Made by a program: the position numbers and the translations under genes. A stretch of DNA of 64,000 bases, from positions 146,234,476 to 146,298,475 of the forward strand of contig NC_081413.1 in NCBI RefSeq assembly GCF_030272615.1, read 5' to 3'. The notes beneath the pieces were generated by a model, which was not told the origin of the DNA, did no database searches, and was given only the letters and a program-made list of their open reading frames with translations. This DNA comes from Cryptomeria japonica (taxonomy: Eukaryota; Streptophyta; Pinopsida; Cupressales; Cupressaceae). Positions 58,840 through 64,000 of the stretch are shown in pieces. Position 1 is the stretch's first letter. The number at the start of each line of letters is the position of its first letter.

Positions 58840-59090
58840 ATGTCCTGAAAAAATCCCTAAAAGTCATAAAATGTCCTGAAATAATTCAAAAAAAAATAAT
58901 CATAAAATGTACTGATATAATTAAAAAAAAATCATAAAATGTCTTGAAAAGATCCATTAAAATTGAATAATGTCCTGAAAAAATCCCTAAAAAAATTGAA
59001 TAATGTCCTGAAAAAAAATCCCTAAAAATTGAATAATGTCCTGAAAAAAAAAAAATCCCTAAAAATTGAATAAAGTCTTGAAAAACGAAC
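58840..59090 (+). repeat. AATGTCCTGAAAA / ATCCCTAAAA tandem repeats
   Basis: Variants of AATGTCCTGAAAAAATCCC plus TAAAAATTGAAT recur about seven times, 31-52 bp apart. A-tract length varies between copies, as expected from slippage. A long minus-strand Phe/Tyr-rich frame here is a by-product. Confidence 0.85.
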
Positions 59091-60400
59091 AAAAAAATTT
59101 CAAAACATCAAAATCCAAAAACAATTCCTTTGGCATTTTGCATTTTCTCAATAAAGGGTCCCCTTTGTGCATAGACAGATTGTTGAGCATACATCCAATG
59201 GCAATCAATCAAACATTGTGCTTTCATGAAATCATGCATTAACAAATGAACTTTCCAATCAAACCAGGCATTCAAACTAATCAAAATTGTCATATCAATC
59301 AATCAACATCAATATCATTTGTCCTTGTCACTATTATCATGGGTCTTATACAGGGTGTGGTATACTCAAAACCAGACTGTGTCCTGTCTTAGACGGGGTA
59401 CCGCATTCCCTGAAACCAGACAACATGATCATTCTTGTTTTCCACCTTTGACAATGGCGATCAGACTGTTTGTTTGACTTGGTTGAATTTGTGTGTCTTA
59501 TCTTTTTACTGATTTATCTTTGGTTTTGATCATGTTCCTATGTTTCTCAAGGATGTCACTGAGTGATTTAGAGTGACCGGGATGGTTCATGGTCCCTTTC
59601 CTTTTTTGTTGTGTTTGTTGTTTGTGGAATGTTTGTCACAAATTGGGGCAACTATATCATTGGATGTCTATGATAAGTACATTTTCTTTGTGAACGTCAC
59701 ACATACCTCGACCCTTGATGTATGCACCCTAGGATGCTTCACTCATTCCTTGTGTGCGATGTGTCTATCTTTTACAAAAGGGGTTGCGTTTCAGCTTTGG
59801 CCTTCAATGCCATGATGCTCTGCATCCGCTTTGCTACATTAAATAAAGGTTCTCACCTACTTCTATGCATTGGTGAAAGCAAGTTTTTCTTCATCTCTAA
59901 CTGTCCTCTATCTAATTTCTTCTTACTAACATTTCTTCCGTCAGTTTGGGCAGTCAGTTTGGTCTAGTTCTCTAATCTCCAAAAAAACAAAAACATAAGC
60001 TGCATCTTGCATTCATTGGTTAGTGCGTTTGCATTATATCAAGCTCATATCAAGCATTTTATCCATTTCATATTATAAATGCATAAAAAACACATAAAAA
60101 TATATTCATACATGTTCCACAATGGTACATAAATAGTGCATAAGCCATCCATACATGAAACGTAAATGTAAGCCATAACACATTGCATCCCATCATATAG
60201 TTGCATATCATATCATATATCAAAACAATATCAAAGTACAAAATTGGACTGTCTGTCCTAAGTATGGCTTGTAGGCTGAGTATATAATGTCAAACTATAT
60301 ATGTCTCTGTCATAAGGAGTATGTGCCTCTGTCATTGGGTGCTCCCTCTGTCCTCCTCATCCCTGCCATGTCTCAAAGATGATGTCCCTCCTGTCCCCAG
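59091..60400. other. Region between integrase and antisense PMD gene of the outer Tat element
   Basis: AT-rich sequence with no coding region I can support. Short plus-strand frames near 59573-59967 are hydrophobic and match nothing. Near 60050-60220 words such as CATATCATATCAT and CATAAAA repeat loosely. Confidence 0.6.
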
Positions 60401-62640
60401 TCATAGTTGTGGTGGTCTCATAGGTCCACTCACCCCCATGCTACTCATTGACCTCTGAGAGCATGGCCTACTCTCTGTCCTTGACCATGACCAATATGAT
60501 GTTGTTCTCTGCTTTGGTGGAACTACACTCTCATATAGTGTCCTCAACTGGCACATCTCATCACTGGTCTCTACCAACATCTGTGCCATCTCACATGCAC
60601 TAACATCCCTAATCAACCCAATATACTCGGTCACTCTCTGCTCTACTTGCTATGCCTGGGCTATCGCTGTATCTTGAGCAGCTGTCAGTCTGGCTATCTC
60701 TGCTCTGACCTAATCCTACTCTGTTCTCAAGATGGCATTCTGTCTCTCTAATGTGGAAATGTAATCATGCTGACTCGCTATGGTGGCCCTACATGTCTGC
60801 ATCTCCTCTATGCTCGCTGTCTCCTGCCCTATGGGTATATCCTGCAATGACTCGTGATCGGCTAGATCTGGCTCCTCCCTCTCATCCTCCTCATCTTCTT
60901 CATCCTCATATCCATCCTCATCATCCCTTCTCTCCTCATCATCGTCCTCCTCCTCATCATCTTCCTCATCCTCATATCCATCCTCATCATCTCTTTCCTC
61001 CTCTCCAGCAAGTGGGAAGTCCTCCTGTCTCCTAGGTAATAGAATATCAGGATTCGTCAATGGCACTGGCCGTTGTCATGTAAACCATTGCTCATACTCC
61101 TCTGTCATCTCGACATCTACAACATCTAATCTCCAATCCCACTATCTCTATTGTAGCTGTGTGAAGTTGGTATATGCTATGTGTGGCTGAATCATCCTCC
61201 CCACTGACTCGTCTCTTTGTGAGATCGGGCAAAGTTTGCAGCCCCTATCAGTACATCCTGCCTCTCTCCAAACTATCATCTGACTCTCTCTAGAAGGTAC
61301 ATCTCAATCACTCTCTAGTAGTTCATTGGTCGCCCAATCAAGTATCTCTCTTGTCTGCAATATGGTAGCTCATCACTATCATCTGACCATCCAAGGCAAT
61401 CATGATATGGCCTCCATGTGAAATCTCTCAATCTGTCTAGCTCATGTCCCCAATACAATATGTATCCGAATGGACCCTGTCTGAGCGTACCCCCATAACA
61501 GTACACATATGGTCGATGTGGTACTACCTGTCTCTCTACAATCAATTGACATATGGCTATGTGCTCAAATGCCCATACCTGTAACAGTGTGACCCCACAG
61601 CTCAATGTCTGAACCCTCTGATATGCTATCTGATGCAACTAAAAGTATAGCATGGTAAGCACACATGGTCCCCATGCATATACAGTCCCCTCTGTCACCA
61701 TCCGCTCTAGCACTCTTCCCCATCCAATAGGGAATCCATGTCCTCGTCTGTCCCCTGCTAATAGGCATGCTATAACCAGTGCTATCACCACATATCGCTG
61801 ATCATACTCTGCTACCATGGTCTCCTAGCGGATCTCCCTCTCTACGATATCAAGGTCATCTGCATCACATTCAAATAATCTACACAACAAGTATCTCCCT
61901 GTCACTGGGTCATATACCACCATCTCTCCATGAATCAGAATGCAGAGGATACGCCACACGTCCTCTAGTGTCACCATCGCCTCTCCAATCAACAGATGGA
62001 ATGAGGAAGTCTCTGAATGCCATCGCTCTGCCAATGCGGTGAGCAGTCCTGTGTTTGCCCTAATATCGAGCATGTATGTGATGTAGTATAATCCAAGTCC
62101 TACTAGTGTATCTTTGTCAGTACTCTTGAGTCTGTATCGCAACATGAAGCAGTCGGGTCTGTTCTCCCGCATAATCAATGGATACTGTCGACTCTGCATC
62201 ACAATTGGGGCACAAATTTGTCAGCTTTAGGGTTTTCTCCTAAGGGCTGCATTTCCTTATTTCATGCACCAATCAGGGTTTTTCTTATCTATTTTGACCT
62301 ATTCTACCCTTATCCCTCTTTTTGGGATCATCCGCGCACCGTTTTTGATCAAATTCGGGTCCTAAGTGCACAACTGCACCTGTGTACCCTATCCTACGCC
62401 TGTGCAGCATCAAGTTGTGCTTGTGTACCTTACATAGGTGCAGAACCTATTTACACAGGTGCTGAATGTGCCCACATAGGCACAAAAATCTCTTTTTCCT
62501 TCCTCTGTGGGCCCCACAATGTCCCGCAAGCAAGCAAAATTCATGAAATTTGACATATGGGTTTTTGAGCTACATACCGCTGCTCCCATGTCATCTGGTC
62601 ATCTATAGGTGCGTACATGCTCCCCAAGGTGATCTACCAT
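60401..62640 (-). pseudogene. Antisense PMD gene of the outer Tat element, two exons
   Basis: Exon 1 on the minus strand is 62640-62578 (21 codons from ATG, one internal TGA) and ends at a GTATGT donor. It shares Glu-His-Val-Arg-x-Tyr-Arg-x-Pro with exon 1 of the inner element. A TGTGATGCAG acceptor ends at 62194, giving a 384-bp phase-0 intron. Exon 2 shows the PMD domain (62193-61315), including Leu-Leu-Thr-Ala-Leu-Ala-Glu-Arg-Trp-His, Gly-Trp-Gly-Arg-Val-Leu-Glu-Arg-Met-Val and Leu-Leu-Gln-Val-Trp. After a frameshift between 61315 and 61066 come a long Asp/Glu tract (61040-60860) and a coiled-coil-like C-terminus with Tyr-Glu-Ser-Val-Val-Pro. Stops near 61823 and 61640 also break it. It is more decayed than the inner copy. 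Confidence 0.75.
62194..62577 (-). other. Intron of the outer antisense PMD gene, with a 21-bp array
   Basis: Within the predicted intron, minus-strand units starting at 62484, 62463 and 62442 are exactly 21 bp apart, with the core GTGCCTATGT, GCACCTGTGT or GCACCTATGT. A decayed fourth unit starts at 62421. This is the same motif and spacing as the gag-leader array at 699-818, in the sense direction of PMD. Confidence 0.75.
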
Positions 62641-62736
62641 TGGAATGTTTTCCATCTCTATGCAAGGGTCCTTTTCCAGAGCAACATTTCCTCCACTTTG
62701 GCCAGTGCAAATGAACTCTTTTCATTCTCTTTATCT

Positions 62737-62744
62737 CCTATATA
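62737..62744 (-). promoter_or_regulatory. TATA box of the antisense PMD gene (outer Tat)
   Basis: Minus-strand TATATAGG about 97 bp upstream of the exon 1 ATG at 62640, matching the position of TATAAAAG in the inner element. Confidence 0.55.
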
Positions 62745-63014
62745 GCTCTATGTCAGTACCTAGATGGACATGCATGCTCTCCATCTTATGCTAGTCATAG
62801 TCTTTTTCACCTTCCACTGCTTGTCATTTGTGTATCCAATCTCCAATCTTTAACCCATTCAATCCTATCATCTTCTGTCATTCTTATCGATCAATTGGCC
62901 TCTTTTCTGGATTTTTCTGGCCAATTCCTTGAGGGGGCATGCATATGTCATTGTTATTGTCTGGGGCATTTTCATTATTGTTCTTTGAAACAATGCTTAG
63001 AATCGCATTGTCTC
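62745..63014 (-). promoter_or_regulatory. Upstream region of the outer antisense PMD gene
   Basis: About 270 bp between the polypurine tract and the TATA box, C/T-rich on the plus strand. I see no further motif. Confidence 0.35.
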
Positions 63015-63028
63015 AAAGAGGGGCAAAA
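63015..63028 (+). other. Polypurine tract of the outer Tat element
   Basis: AAAGAGGGGCAAAA abuts the LTR start TGTAGATG and is identical to the inner element's tract at 40910-40923. Confidence 0.92.
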
Positions 63029-64000
63029 TGTAGATGTCTAAAAATGGTCTACACTTGCAGAGTCATACTTTAACATCTGCACATTGCCTTATTTTAGGGT
63101 TTTTGCATTGCATTAACAATTCTTCTATGTTGCGCGCTTGGTCTTTATCATTTGCGAGCATTGAGTCCTTCTTCCTCATTCCTCATTTTTATCGCTTTCG
63201 AATTAGGTCTTGTTGATAGCAATCTTCAGTCATGATTTTGGTCGATCTTATCCTGTCGCATCATGGTGTGTGCTCATTTATCATTATTTTGGACATTGTC
63301 AATCCTAATCAATGATAGAATTAGGGTTTTGTCCTCTTGTCAATCTTTCAATCATCTTTTAGTAATCATTTGCGATTATCAACTTGTCAATCTTGTCATT
63401 TTGCTATCGATTCATCATCAATCCTCATCCTTGTCAATCTTGTCATTTTGCGATCGATTTGTCATCGATCCTCATCCTTGTCAATCTTCTCATTTTGCAA
63501 TTGATTTGTCATCGATCCTTGTCCTTGTCAATCTTTTCATTTTGTGATCGATTCATCATCGATCCTTGTCATCTTGTCAATCTCATCATTTTGCGATCAA
63601 TTCGTCATCGATCCTTGTCCTTGTCAATCTCGTAATCAATCCTTGTCCTTGTCAATCTCGTCATTTTATGATCAATTTGTCATTAATCCTTGTCCTTGTC
63701 AATCTCGTCATTTTGTGATCGATTTGTCATCGATCCTTGTCCTCGTAAATCTCATCATTTTGTGATCGATTTGTCATCGATCGTTGTCCTTTTCAATCAG
63801 GTCAATTTGGATCAATTAGTCATTGTTCCTCGTCAATTGGTGCCTATCAATTTGATCTCTTTATCAATCTTAGTCAATTTGTCAATCAATCTCAATCATT
63901 TATCAGCATTTGTCCTTTATCAATCAAAATCATGATTGAATCGACATTAATTTCTTGTTGTCTTGACCTAATTCCTTGTCCTCTCATTTCTAAGGTTTTA
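63029..64000 (+). repeat. 3' LTR of the outer Tat element (5' portion only)
   Basis: Begins TGTAGATGTCTAAAAATGG after the polypurine tract and runs off the window. The inner LTRs begin TGTAGACGTATAAAAATG on their strand, a related start. It contains the 47-bp minisatellite. Confidence 0.88.
63385..63790 (+). repeat. About 47-bp minisatellite in the U3 region of the outer 3' LTR
   Basis: CATTTTG words fall at 63398, 63444, 63491, 63538, 63587, 63662, 63709 and 63756, mostly 46-49 bp apart. Each is followed by a GATCGATTTGTCATCGATCC-type palindrome-rich stretch and CTTGTCCTTGTCAATC. There are about eight to nine units with one partial unit near 63630. Confidence 0.9.

Larger units (their letters stand above)
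1..64000 (+). mobile_element. Outer Tat-lineage Ty3/gypsy LTR retrotransposon, partial, split by three nested insertions
   Basis: One plus-strand element accounts for all sequence outside the three insertions. It comprises a 5' LTR tail, PBS, leader, gag, protease, G-patch, RT, RNase H, second RNase H, integrase, an antisense PMD gene, a polypurine tract and the start of a 3' LTR. The Tat assignment rests on this domain order, the second archaeal-type RNase H, and an extra antisense ORF between pol and the 3' LTR, all known for that lineage. Removing the insertions leaves about 16.4 kb in the window, a normal size for Tat/Ogre-like elements. Gag and pol contain many stops, one RT deletion and at least one A-run frameshift, so it is inactive. 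Both outer ends and its own TSD lie beyond the window. Confidence 0.9.

Noticed and set aside
60751-61035. Pro/His/Ser-rich plus-strand frame
   Set aside because: It is the complement of the acidic tract of the antisense PMD gene.
1-64000. Host gene, tRNA or rRNA content
   Set aside because: All convincing coding similarity is to retroelement proteins or the element-borne PMD gene. The tRNA-like words are PBSs only.

Overview
The window is repeat DNA from a large-genome seed plant; a gymnosperm is my guess, but the sequence alone does not settle it. I see no host gene, tRNA, rRNA or CRISPR array. Almost every base belongs to one very large Ty3/gypsy LTR retrotransposon of the Tat lineage, which runs off both ends and has been split by three later insertions. 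Each insertion is bounded by LTRs and by a matching 5-bp target-site duplication (TSD), so the nesting can be read at base resolution.

Outer Tat element (+ strand): the 3' end of its 5' LTR (1-583), PBS (589-607), a leader with a 21-bp tandem array (699-818), and gag from 2603. Gag is interrupted at 3957 and at 24032, and its last part is at 34977-36071. Protease, G-patch, RT and the first RNase H follow up to 39433. Pol is interrupted there and resumes at 56485 with the second (archaeal-type) RNase H and the integrase, ending at 58373. An antisense gene encoding a plant mobile domain (PMD) protein lies at 62640-60401. The polypurine tract is at 63015-63028 and the start of the 3' LTR, with a 47-bp minisatellite, runs from 63029 to the window edge. 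All reading frames are decayed.

Insertion 1 (3957-23527, + strand, TSD TCATA) is a LARD-like non-coding element with LTRs of about 4.25 kb and an initiator-Met-type PBS. It has the unusual form LTR-internal-LTR-internal-LTR. Insertion 2 (24032-34976, - strand, TSD GCATG) has LTRs of about 4.19 kb, a tRNA-Arg-type PBS, and a short internal region whose only long frame encodes an acidic protein I do not recognise. Insertion 3 (39434-56484, - strand, TSD AGTAC) is a second, essentially full-length Tat element of 17 kb. It has gag, protease, G-patch, RT, two RNase H domains and integrase, plus its own antisense PMD gene.

The most interesting signal is shared by the two Tat elements. In each, the antisense PMD gene looks like a real transcription unit, with a TATA box, a short first exon, a phase-0 intron and a long second exon. 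Each element also carries a degenerate 21-bp-period array in the gag leader, and a second array of the same motif inside the PMD intron. Each array is in the sense direction of the gene it precedes, so within one element the two face each other as inverted repeats. The motif is unrelated between the elements (GTGCCTRTGT in the outer, TAGCGCAT in the inner), but the position, orientation and 21-bp spacing are the same.
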